A stretch of 13,032 nucleotides of DNA from CAZJAD01 sp964543855 (GCA_964543855.1 CAZJAD010000062.1:1-13032); one strand, 5' to 3'; shown: positions 1 through 6,510, counted from the stretch's first letter. A program made the numbers and translations. Notes: generated from the sequence alone by a model not told the origin.

Positions 1-206
1 AGATTCAGGTGACTGAAGTCCGGCATAAACAGGAGCTTGAAGCAGTCAGCCAGGCGCTTGGTCGAGCCGTGGCATCTCTGGAGGATTCAACTCTTTGCGC
101 GACAGACCTGCGCGAGGCCGCCGATGCCTTGGGCCGAATCACCGGCGAGTCCATCGGCGAAGAAATCCTCGACCGAATCTTCTCGAAGTTCTGTGTCGGC
201 AAGTGA
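1..206 (+). CDS. mnmE: MnmE (TrmE), C-terminal end only (5' partial)
   Basis: This is the tail of the tRNA modification GTPase MnmE, which works with MnmG to place an aminomethyl-type group on C5 of wobble uridine (U34) in certain tRNAs. Whole codons begin at base 3; about 67 residues remain before the TGA at 204-206. Visible are the end of the last helical domain (ITGESIGEEILDRIF) and the C-terminal FCVGK, the family's C-x-G-K ending whose Cys is catalytically important (FCIGK in E. coli). The G domain and the N-terminal folate-binding domain lie outside the window. Its partner mnmG is 2.5 kb downstream instead of close by, because two other genes lie between. The C-terminal motif is diagnostic, so I am confident. 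Confidence 0.93.
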   Translation, partial: IQVTEVRHKQELEAVSQALGRAVASLEDSTLCATDLREAADALGRITGESIGEEILDRIFSKFCVGK

Positions 207-232
207 GAAAATCCACAAGAAGAGCTTAATCC

Positions 233-241
233 GGGAGGAAG
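233..241 (+). promoter_or_regulatory. Ribosome binding site of the nitroreductase gene
   Basis: GGGAGGAAG lies 7 bases upstream of the GTG at 249 and supports that non-ATG start. It sits in the 42-base gap after mnmE, where I see no terminator or promoter, so the two genes are probably co-transcribed. Confidence 0.7.
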
Positions 242-248
242 AAATACG

Positions 249-905
249 GTGACAAAGAAATCATATCCAGCCATCCTTATTGTGCTCGTCATTCTGTTGG
301 CGTCTACCACTTCGGCTTTCGCGCAGGAATTGAAATCGATCCAGCTTCCCGGGCCGCGAATGACCGGTGGCAGACCGTTGATGGAAGTGCTGAAGGATCG
401 ACACTCGTCGCGTGAATTCAGCGAGCAAGAGCTGCCGTTGCCCGTGCTTTCAGACCTCCTGTGGGCGGCATTCGGCATCAATCGTCCCGATGTGAAAAAG
501 CGGACTGCACCATCGGCGGTGAACTGGCAGGAGATCGACATCTATGTTGCGACAGCGGGCGGCCTGTTTCTCTACGACGCGGAAGCGCACGCGTTGCATC
601 AGATTCTGAGCGAGGACATTCGAGAAATGACCGGGCCGCAGGCCTTTGTGAAAGACGCCCCGATGAATCTCGTCTATGTTGCCGATTATGCAAAAATGGG
701 CGAGCGATCCGAGGACGACAAGAGATTCTACTCCGGAGCGGATGTGGGTTTCATCGGCCAGAATGTCTACCTTTTCTGCGCGTCCGAAGGATTGGCGACC
801 GTCATTCGCGGGCGCGTCGACCGAACGCCCCTCGCAGAAGCAATGAACCTGCGCCCCGATCAGCACATTATCCTTGCCCAGACGGTAGGATATCCAGCGG
901 AGTAG
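249..905 (+). CDS. Secreted nitroreductase-fold protein, SagB/ThcOx type
   Basis: A 218-residue protein of the FMN-dependent nitroreductase superfamily. It starts at GTG with a good ribosome binding site. Residues 1-25 look like a Sec signal peptide: K3-K4, a hydrophobic core, and likely cleavage after A-F-A at residue 25, so the mature enzyme should be periplasmic. Family-like features are R-H-S-S-R at 51-55 (the usual N-terminal phosphate-contacting Arg cluster for FMN), LLWAAFGINRP at 70-80, R-T-A-P-S-A at 85-90, and the C-terminal TVGYP ending at 216. About 190 mature residues is near the usual single-domain size. SagB-type members act as oxidoreductases or dehydrogenases on peptides or small molecules, but no substrate can be inferred here and no peptide precursor or cyclodehydratase gene is nearby. 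GC resembles the core genes. An exported flavin enzyme between mnmE and mnmG is unusual, and its presence there does not imply a role in tRNA modification. Confidence 0.8.
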   Translation: MTKKSYPAILIVLVILLASTTSAFAQELKSIQLPGPRMTGGRPLMEVLKDRHSSREFSEQELPLPVLSDLLWAAFGINRPDVKKRTAPSAVNWQEIDIYVATAGGLFLYDAEAHALHQILSEDIREMTGPQAFVKDAPMNLVYVADYAKMGERSEDDKRFYSGADVGFIGQNVYLFCASEGLATVIRGRVDRTPLAEAMNLRPDQHIILAQTVGYPAE

Positions 906-920
906 TCATGGAAGAAATAG

Positions 921-926
921 AGGGGG
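921..926 (+). promoter_or_regulatory. Ribosome binding site deciding the start of the orphan gene
   Basis: AGGGGG at 921-926 lies 6 bases before the ATG at 933. The GTG at 927, which would add two residues, directly abuts this site and would have no spacer, so ATG 933 is preferred. Confidence 0.55.
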
Positions 927-932
927 GTGCAG

Positions 933-2669
933 ATGAATCTTCATGGGCATAGGTATCTCCGAGTCCAAGACTTTGCCAAGTACTTTCACGAAACTGCACA
1001 GCCTCACCGCAACCATTTTTCAGAGAGTTCTTATCTTCACGAATTGGAATTCTGGGAGAAGGAGAGACTGTTCTTCCCGTGCGTGCGACTCGTCCTCCCA
1101 AAGGAATATGTCGCGTTTTTTGAATCAGCACGTCACACTCCTGGTCCAACAGAGTTTCCGCCTGAAGGATGGCCTGACACGTGGATACACCTAGCCGAGT
1201 TTCTACAAATTCATGAGAGATGGCATCGGTCAAATTCGGATGATATATACCATCCTTTCGACACAGAACATGGGCTGAGAGAGTTCTTTGAAGATCCTAG
1301 ATTGACCGAGTTTCGATCGTGGAAGTCCTTCAAATTCCCCATAAAAGAGCCCGACTACGTAAGGCAGGTAAGTCGAGCGAAGCATTACTACCATTATTGG
1401 CAAATTCATTTATTGGATGCACTTCGCCGAGAAAACACTCTGAACATCTTGGGTAATTTCCCGAAGGGAGAGACATTTGACAGTTTGGCGAAAGGCGTTC
1501 TTCCTGCTGGAACGTTTAGACGCTCTTTGAGTACTGGTTACTACATACGTAGCTCGGATATTCGGAAGATCGAGAACCACTATGAACTCCTTTCAAAATA
1601 TGTCTTGGCTGATAAGCGAGAATTTCAAACAAGTGCTCGCAAGCACGGAATCCAAGAAGGAGGTAGACATGTAATACCTCCACCAGAATCGCGGAAATAC
1701 CGCGAAAGGTGTAAAGCGTATGGCATCAAGCTGCTGTCGGGCTCTAGATATTCAGAGGATGATTGGCTTTCGTTTCTTCGCACACTATGCAATCTGTATG
1801 TGGAATACGAACAATATGAACGGTCTCTGATGGCGAAGGAGCTCAAGAAGGACATATATGATCTTCTTGATCTCATTGCAGGTGTATTTGGTTTGGAAGA
1901 GACCGTCATAAACGCAAGAGTCGGATACCCGGTCTACGGAGGGTCCAGGAATACGTTGCTCGAGATTGTCTTCCCAAATCTGTTGAAGGAGGCCAAGGAT
2001 GATGCGATTCAGTTCTTGGAGCAGCGGCGAGGTGGATTTAACGCCAAGGTGACTTCAGACTATCAATTGGAGGTACAGGATGTAAGAGACCTGTGCGAAT
2101 ACTTAGAGGCCAAAGGATTGTGGCTTGTCTTTCGAACTTTGAAGGAAGTTGACAGGGAATGGTGGGAATGGTCGCCGTTCCAAACAGTCAATCTATTCAC
2201 CTGTCTGAGGAGTCTTGCTGTTTCCATAGAAGACCTCATCAAGAACATTGGCGCTGAGACCCCTAAGGCGGATATTGCGTCACGGTTTGTAAATGGACCT
2301 GCTCGCAAACAGCATCTGGGAAACGTGCTCAAGTGGATGTTCTGCGGAGCACCTTGGTGGGCAGCATATCCCGTAGCGAGCAAGAAACTCACGGATGTCA
2401 AACCTGAGGACTTAGAGCAAAGAGCGGTTGAAATACTGGGCGGTAGTTTCCATAGCACGAATTGGATGAATTTCGTGATGAAGAGTTTTCTCATGCTTGA
2501 GGTGGTCCGGAACTATGTAATGCACAAAGCTGTCTCGCGCGAAGACTTCTATCGCCTTCATTACATTGATGCTCTGAATCATGTAACCTATGCCCTCTTG
2601 TTTATATGGGCCAATGCGAAGAATGAGAAGCTGCTTGTGACGACGCAAGTGTCTGGCATCGAGAATTAG
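933..2669 (+). CDS. Unrecognised 578-aa protein with a C-terminal HEPN-like R-N-x3-H motif
   Basis: I do not recognise this family. The protein is soluble: no signal peptide and no membrane segment. It is rich in aromatic residues (for example HYYHYWQ at 151-157, WWEW near 407 and PWWAAYP near 473). Near the C-terminus, R526-N-Y-V-M-H531 is followed by a hydrophobic helix (DALNHVTYALLFIWAN). About 90 residues upstream is another helix with an acidic residue, LAVSIEDLIKNI (E433). A helix with E/D, then R-(N/H/D)-x3-H, then a closing helix is the layout of HEPN domains, many of which are RNases in toxin-antitoxin and abortive-infection systems. This is a motif match by eye, not a profile hit. 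Sampled 60-base rows are 38, 42, 42 and 57% GC, against 58-62% in core genes, with many A/T-ending codons, suggesting horizontal acquisition. The gene begins 28 bases after the nitroreductase and ends 1 base before mnmG, so it is transcribed with them. The ORF is intact, so it is probably functional. An upstream GTG at 927 is an alternative start. Confidence 0.85.
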   Translation: MNLHGHRYLRVQDFAKYFHETAQPHRNHFSESSYLHELEFWEKERLFFPCVRLVLPKEYVAFFESARHTPGPTEFPPEGWPDTWIHLAEFLQIHERWHRSNSDDIYHPFDTEHGLREFFEDPRLTEFRSWKSFKFPIKEPDYVRQVSRAKHYYHYWQIHLLDALRRENTLNILGNFPKGETFDSLAKGVLPAGTFRRSLSTGYYIRSSDIRKIENHYELLSKYVLADKREFQTSARKHGIQEGGRHVIPPPESRKYRERCKAYGIKLLSGSRYSEDDWLSFLRTLCNLYVEYEQYERSLMAKELKKDIYDLLDLIAGVFGLEETVINARVGYPVYGGSRNTLLEIVFPNLLKEAKDDAIQFLEQRRGGFNAKVTSDYQLEVQDVRDLCEYLEAKGLWLVFRTLKEVDREWWEWSPFQTVNLFTCLRSLAVSIEDLIKNIGAETPKADIASRFVNGPARKQHLGNVLKWMFCGAPWWAAYPVASKKLTDVKPEDLEQRAVEILGGSFHSTNWMNFVMKSFLMLEVVRNYVMHKAVSREDFYRLHYIDALNHVTYALLFIWANAKNEKLLVTTQVSGIEN

Positions 2670-2670
2670 G

Positions 2671-4518
2671 ATGCAGAAGCCGTACAACATCATTATCATC
2701 GGTGGCGGGCATGCGGGATGTGAGGCAGCGTCGGCGGCCGCGAGGATGGGTTGCAAGACGCTGATGATCACGATGAACCTGCCGACTATCGGCCAGATGA
2801 GCTGCAATCCGGCTGTTGGAGGTCTCGCCAAAGGGCAGCTCGTCAAGGAGATTGATGCGCTGGGCGGCGAAATCGGCTATGTCACGGACCTCGCGACCCT
2901 GCAGTTCCGCATGCTGAACCGCTCTAAGGGCCCGGCGGTCTGGTCGCCACGCGCTCAATGCGATCGCGGGCTTTACGCGCGAACGATGCGCCGCGTTCTG
3001 GAGCAAGTGCCGAATCTCGACCTCAAGCAGAACATGGTCGTGGAGGTGCAGACCAGCGGCGGACGCGTGTGTGGAGTTGTCTGCGAGAGTGGAGCCACCT
3101 ACGAATGCCAAGCCGTCGTGCTCTGCGCGGGCACATTTCTAAACGGCCGCATTTTCACGGGAGAATGGTCAACTCCAGCCGGTCGCGTGGGTGAAGGCCC
3201 CGGATTGCGCCTATCCGAAAATCTTATAAGACAAGGATTTGAAATTGGCCGCTTGAAAACAGGGACCCCTCCTCGACTCGACGGCCGCACGATTGATCAC
3301 TCGAAATGCACGCCGCAACCCGGCGACGAGCGCCCCGTCCCATTCTCGCACCGAACCGAATCGCCTGTTCTTAAGCAACTTGACTGCCACCTGACCTACA
3401 CGCATCCGGGCACACATGCGATTCTGCGGAAGGGCCTGGACCGATCGCCGCTCTATATTGGTCGCATCAAAGGAGTAGGCCCTCGGTATTGTCCGTCGAT
3501 CGAGGACAAATTAGTGCGTTTCCCTGACCGGGATCGTCACCAGATCTTCCTTGAGCCGGAAGGCTGGGAGACCGACGAGGTCTACATGAACGGCTTTGCA
3601 TCGAGCCTGCCCGAAGAGATCCAGTACGAAGCCCTGCAAACCGTTCCCGGCCTTGAGAATGTGGAGATGATGCGGCCGGGATACGCGGTCGAATATGACT
3701 TCTTTCCGCCGCATCAGATTCATTACAGCCTCGAGACGCGGGTCGTGGAGGGGCTCTATTTTTCCGGAAATATAAATGGAACAACAGGTTACGAGGAAGC
3801 CGCCGCTCAGGGCATCATCGCCGGCATCAACGCCGCACGCAAGCTTCGTGGCGAAGAGCCACTGGTTCTGCGCCGTGACGAGGCCTACATCGGCGTATTG
3901 ATTGACGACCTAATTACGCGCGTGCCTGATGAGCCTTACCGGATGTTCACTTCGCGCGCGGAGCATCGGCTTCTCTTGCGCCAGGACAACGCTGATATGC
4001 GTCTGATGGAAACCGGCTATCAAATTGGGCTCGTTCACGAGCACTATTATCAACAACTTATGGACAAGAAGCAGCGTCTTTCGGATGCGGAGATCTATCT
4101 GGAGAGAACACGGCTTTCGAACGGGCCTGTGCCGGAACTCAAAGGGGAGACCTTTGCGGCGATTCTGCGCCGACCGGAGTACGGCATTCGAGATGTCGTA
4201 GCGATGATGCCGCAGGATTCCCCATTTGAAGAGCAGCAAACGGATGACGATTTCCTGGCGGCGGTCGAGCTGGAGATCAAATACGCGGGCTATATTGCCC
4301 GACAGCGCGAGCGCGCCGAGCAGATGATCCGCATGGAGGGGCGGCGGATCCCGCGGAACATCGACTACTTGAAAATCCCGGCCCTGTCGGCCGAGGGACG
4401 CGAGAAACTCGCGAAATACCAGCCGTTGACACTCGGGCAAGCCGGTCGGATTGCCGGAGTAAGCCCGGCAGACATCGCCGTGCTCATGATTCATATGAAG
4501 AAACACCAAACCGGTTGA
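2671..4518 (+). CDS. mnmG: MnmG (GidA), FAD-dependent tRNA U34 modification enzyme
   Basis: 615 residues, close to the usual 620-630. With MnmE it builds the (carboxymethyl)aminomethyl group at C5 of U34 in tRNAs reading split codon boxes, using FAD, NADH and a folate carbon; it acts in the cytoplasm. The N-terminus shows the dinucleotide-binding IIIIGGGHAGCEAA (7-20), then the conserved C45-N-P-A-V-G-G-L-A-K-G. The second conserved cysteine is C274 in GPRYCPSIEDK. The signatures GNINGTTGYEEAAAQG (366-381) and T-S-R-A-E-H-R (427-433) are intact, and the C-terminal helical MnmE-binding region is present. The start is fixed by family alignment, but there is no clear Shine-Dalgarno: the upstream stop codon is one base away, so translation is probably coupled to the foreign-looking gene before it. 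No key residue is missing. Confidence 0.97.
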   Translation: MQKPYNIIIIGGGHAGCEAASAAARMGCKTLMITMNLPTIGQMSCNPAVGGLAKGQLVKEIDALGGEIGYVTDLATLQFRMLNRSKGPAVWSPRAQCDRGLYARTMRRVLEQVPNLDLKQNMVVEVQTSGGRVCGVVCESGATYECQAVVLCAGTFLNGRIFTGEWSTPAGRVGEGPGLRLSENLIRQGFEIGRLKTGTPPRLDGRTIDHSKCTPQPGDERPVPFSHRTESPVLKQLDCHLTYTHPGTHAILRKGLDRSPLYIGRIKGVGPRYCPSIEDKLVRFPDRDRHQIFLEPEGWETDEVYMNGFASSLPEEIQYEALQTVPGLENVEMMRPGYAVEYDFFPPHQIHYSLETRVVEGLYFSGNINGTTGYEEAAAQGIIAGINAARKLRGEEPLVLRRDEAYIGVLIDDLITRVPDEPYRMFTSRAEHRLLLRQDNADMRLMETGYQIGLVHEHYYQQLMDKKQRLSDAEIYLERTRLSNGPVPELKGETFAAILRRPEYGIRDVVAMMPQDSPFEEQQTDDDFLAAVELEIKYAGYIARQRERAEQMIRMEGRRIPRNIDYLKIPALSAEGREKLAKYQPLTLGQAGRIAGVSPADIAVLMIHMKKHQTG

Positions 4519-4528
4519 ACGGGTGGGT

Positions 4529-4550
4529 CAGTGTTTCACGTGAAACACTG
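4529..4550. promoter_or_regulatory. parS: parS centromere site (ParB binding)
   Basis: The core TGTTTCACGTGAAACA at 4532-4547 matches the broadly conserved bacterial chromosomal parS consensus exactly, and it is extended by three more symmetric bases on each side into a perfect 22-base palindrome centred between 4539 and 4540. ParB binds here and, with ParA and SMC loading, segregates the origin region. The mnmG-rsmG area is a common location for parS. No parA or parB gene lies in the window. A T-tract that would make this a terminator is absent. Confidence 0.92.
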
Positions 4551-4646
4551 CCGGTCGAGTGAATAACTCGGGCTCAAGGGTGCGAACTGGCAGTCGCCAA
4601 AAGTCCCGGAAAGCCGCGAAACAAGGCGGATTGCGGCTCCTACGAC

Positions 4647-4670
4647 CTGTTCACTCGGGCCTGTGAACAG
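4647..4670. repeat. Inverted repeat upstream of rsmG
   Basis: Arms CTGTTCAC (4647-4654) and GTGAACAG (4663-4670) are perfect 8-base complements separated by 8 bases. The right arm forms most of the first of three 11-base-spaced DnaA-box-like sites. No U-rich tail follows, so it is not a convincing intrinsic terminator; it may be a protein-binding palindrome. Confidence 0.5.
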
Positions 4671-4692
4671 ATTGTGGATAACCTGTGAGCAA
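4662..4692 (-). promoter_or_regulatory. Cluster of DnaA-box-like sites, one perfect, spaced 11 bases
   Basis: TGTGGATAA at 4673-4681 is the exact reverse complement of the consensus DnaA box TTATCCACA. It is flanked by TGTGAACAG (4662-4670) and TGTGAGCAA (4684-4692), each two mismatches from TTATNCACA in the same orientation. All three begin exactly 11 bases apart, about one helical turn, which is typical of cooperative DnaA binding at origins or DnaA-regulated promoters. The cluster lies just upstream of the preferred rsmG start. No strong AT-rich unwinding element is adjacent, so calling this oriC would go beyond the sequence. Confidence 0.5.
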
Positions 4693-4698
4693 GTTCAA

Positions 4699-5325
4699 GT
4701 GACGCAACCAGTTGATATTGCGGATATCATAGCACAAATTGGATGGAAGCGGGACGATCCCCGCGCAAGCAGCCTGGAGATGCATCTTGACGCGGTCCGT
4801 CGTGCGCCGCTGGCTCTTGTCTCGCATCGTGACAGAGATCGTCTCGCTACTCGCCATCTTGCGCCGAGTCTGGCGGCATTACCGTTCCTGCCAGCGAATG
4901 GGCGCGTGCTCGATATGGGAAGCGGCGCGGGGTTCCCGGCGATTCCGCTTGCTGTCGCGCGGCCGGACCTGGAATTCGTGCTTGTCGATTCGACTCGCAA
5001 GAAGACAGACTTCCTCGCTGCCTGCGCTCATGCACTCGGGCTCCGGAATGTGCAAACGAGATGGGAGCGCCTGGAATCGCTTGCCAGTAAGAGCTCTTTC
5101 GCGCATCGGTTTCAACTCGTGACGGCCAGATCGGTCGCGAAGCTGCCGCAGCTGCTGCCGCTCGCGAAGGCTTTTATCGCGCCGGATGCCAAGGTTCTGC
5201 TGTGGAAGGGCCGAAACTGGCGCCGCGAAGGAGACCCGGCGCATTTCGGATTCGTCTTCGAGCAGGAGACTGAACTCCCCGATGGCAGTGTGTTGATTCT
5301 CTTGACCGTTCCAAAGAGTAGGTAA
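4699..5325 (+). CDS. rsmG: RsmG (GidB), 16S rRNA G527 N7-methyltransferase
   Basis: A class I SAM-dependent methyltransferase that adds a 7-methyl group to G527 (E. coli numbering) of 16S rRNA. From GTG 4699 it has 208 residues, matching the family (207 in E. coli). The SAM-binding loop is LDMGSGAGFPAIPLA (71-85), followed by the acidic end of the next strand in FVLVDSTRKKTDFL. The later strands VTARSVAKLPQLL and VLLWKG are also typical. A GTG at 4663 would add 12 residues (NRLWITCEQVQ); these are not family-like and would place the DnaA-box cluster inside the coding region, so 4699 is preferred. Neither start has a clear ribosome binding site. It follows mnmG, the common gidA-gidB order, but here parS lies between the two. 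murQ starts 5 bases after the stop. Confidence 0.92.
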   Translation: MTQPVDIADIIAQIGWKRDDPRASSLEMHLDAVRRAPLALVSHRDRDRLATRHLAPSLAALPFLPANGRVLDMGSGAGFPAIPLAVARPDLEFVLVDSTRKKTDFLAACAHALGLRNVQTRWERLESLASKSSFAHRFQLVTARSVAKLPQLLPLAKAFIAPDAKVLLWKGRNWRREGDPAHFGFVFEQETELPDGSVLILLTVPKSR

Positions 5326-5330
5326 GGACC

Positions 5331-6266
5331 GTGCCTGAAGAGCTATTGAAAGAATTGCAGGCGTTGATCACGGAGGGGCGAAATCCGCTCTCGGACCGCC
5401 TGGATGCGATGTCCACCGGCGAAATCCTCGAGCTCATCAATCGCGAAGATGCGATGGTGCCGACAGCGGTGGCGAAGGTTCTTCCCCATGTCGAAAAGGC
5501 CGTCGAGATGGTGGTCGGTGTCCTCCAGTCCGGTGGGCGGCTTTTCTACATCGGTGCCGGGACGAGTGGCCGCTTGGGGGTTTTGGACGCGGCCGAATGT
5601 CCGCCGACTTTTGGGACGGATCCTGAGCTGGTTCAGGGATTCATTGCCGGTGGTTATGGCGCACTCATCAAGGCGGTCGAAGGAGCTGAAGACGATGCCA
5701 CGGGGAGTCATGAGTTTCTTCAGCAGAACAAGTTGACCTCGCGTGACTGTGTTTGCGGCATTGCCGCGTCGAAACGAACGCCGTTTGTACGCTCCGGTTT
5801 GGATTACGCCAAATCTGTTGGTGCGCGAACGATCCTGGTGACATGCAATCCGCCGGAAAGCGCAGATACACAGATAGATGTCATCATTGCGCCGATCGTG
5901 GGGCCGGAAGTACTGACAGGCTCAACCCGGATGAAAGCCGGAACAGCCACGAAGATTGTCCTCAACATGATCACCACGGCGTCGATGGTGCGGCTTGGCA
6001 AGTGCTACGGAAACTTGATGATCGATCTTCGTGCGACATCGGACAAGTTGCGCGAGCGCGCCCGCGCGATGTTGATGCTGCTCGCTGGAATTGACTACGC
6101 TGAGGCTGAGCGTGTGCTGACGGCTGCAGGGGGCGAACTCAAGACGGCTATCGTCATGGTGGCTCGCCGAGTGGATGCCCAAGAAGCGCGGTCGCAGCTC
6201 GCGGCTGCGAAGGGCCAGCTTCGAAGTGCCGTCGGCGATGATCTCTTGCCCAAGGCTGGCAAGTAA
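5331..6266 (+). CDS. murQ: MurQ, N-acetylmuramic acid 6-phosphate etherase
   Basis: 311 residues (298 in E. coli). It cleaves the D-lactyl ether of MurNAc-6-phosphate to give GlcNAc-6-phosphate and D-lactate in peptidoglycan recycling, in the cytoplasm. The SIS-domain signature G75-A-G-T-S-G-R-L-G is followed by LDAAECPPTFG; E89 aligns with catalytic Glu83 of E. coli MurQ and E120 in VEGAED aligns with catalytic Glu114. GSTRMKAGTATK and NMITTASMVRLGK are also typical, and a C-terminal helical region completes the protein. It starts at GTG 5331 with AAGGA only 2 bases upstream, a short spacer, so translation is probably coupled to rsmG; TTG 5346 is a less likely alternative. No gene for AnmK, AmgK or a MurNAc transporter is in the window, so the source of MurNAc-6-phosphate is not visible. 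Confidence 0.96.
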   Translation: MPEELLKELQALITEGRNPLSDRLDAMSTGEILELINREDAMVPTAVAKVLPHVEKAVEMVVGVLQSGGRLFYIGAGTSGRLGVLDAAECPPTFGTDPELVQGFIAGGYGALIKAVEGAEDDATGSHEFLQQNKLTSRDCVCGIAASKRTPFVRSGLDYAKSVGARTILVTCNPPESADTQIDVIIAPIVGPEVLTGSTRMKAGTATKIVLNMITTASMVRLGKCYGNLMIDLRATSDKLRERARAMLMLLAGIDYAEAERVLTAAGGELKTAIVMVARRVDAQEARSQLAAAKGQLRSAVGDDLLPKAGK

Positions 6267-6426
6267 CCCCGGGTCACACAGGTCGGGCTTACAAGGTCTG
6301 CCCTGCATTACTTAATTATTTGATTTCAATATATATAGCGGGTTCATAGCACATCTTCTTGAGAAAAAATTCACATAAGCCTGCTTCGGATTAAATCATG
6401 CTGTCCTTGGGTGACACCGACGGATT

Positions 6427-6463
6427 TTGGCAGCCGGGGATTCCCAGTTATCTTATTAATAAT
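6427..6463 (+). promoter_or_regulatory. Candidate sigma70-type promoter of mfd, with overlapping palindrome
   Basis: TTGGCA (6427-6432, 5 of 6 to the -35 consensus) and TATCTT (6449-6454, 4 of 6 to the -10 consensus) are separated by 16 bases. The perfect 10-base palindrome TTATTAATAA (6453-6462) overlaps the -10 end and the expected transcription start, and could be an operator. Initiation near 6461 would leave about 50 bases before the start codon. Sequence match only. Confidence 0.35.
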
Positions 6464-6496
6464 CTCGCCCATAGACAGGAACTTAAGAGCGGCGGC

Positions 6497-6501
6497 AGGA
6501 G
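6497..6501 (+). promoter_or_regulatory. Ribosome binding site of mfd
   Basis: AGGAG lies 9 bases upstream of GTG 6511 and favours that start over ATG 6577, which has no comparable site. Confidence 0.55.
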
Positions 6502-6510
6502 TAGTCAAAA

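Larger units (their letters stand above)
6267..6510. other. Intergenic leader between murQ and mfd
   Basis: 244 bases with no credible gene. The stretch at about 6309-6340 is strongly AT-rich, followed by a second AT-rich patch around 6450-6463 next to a candidate promoter. A GGGC/GCCC pair (6285-6288 and 6300-6303) could fold weakly but has no T-tract. The break suggests mfd begins a new transcription unit. Confidence 0.6.

Noticed and set aside
908..952. A 14-codon ATG frame between the nitroreductase and orphan genes
   Set aside because: It has no ribosome binding site, overlaps the orphan gene start and carries no recognisable peptide motif.
1029..1125. Resemblance of ELEFWEKERLFFPCVRL in the orphan protein to a MerR-type winged helix
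   Set aside because: Only a few hydrophobic and charged positions match, and no recognition helix pattern precedes it.
4529..4550. parS palindrome as a terminator hairpin for mnmG
   Set aside because: It matches parS exactly, has no loop and lacks a following T-tract.
4612..4638. AGCCGC/GCGGCT inverted repeat in the mnmG-rsmG gap
   Set aside because: Six-base arms with a 15-base spacer in GC-rich DNA are likely by chance.
6285..6303. GGGC/GCCC pair after murQ as a terminator
   Set aside because: The stem is 4 bases with an 11-base loop and no T-tract directly after it.
6367..6375. AAATTCACA as a DnaA box in the AT-rich mfd leader, making that leader an origin
   Set aside because: It has two mismatches to the consensus and no neighbouring boxes; single weak matches are expected by chance.
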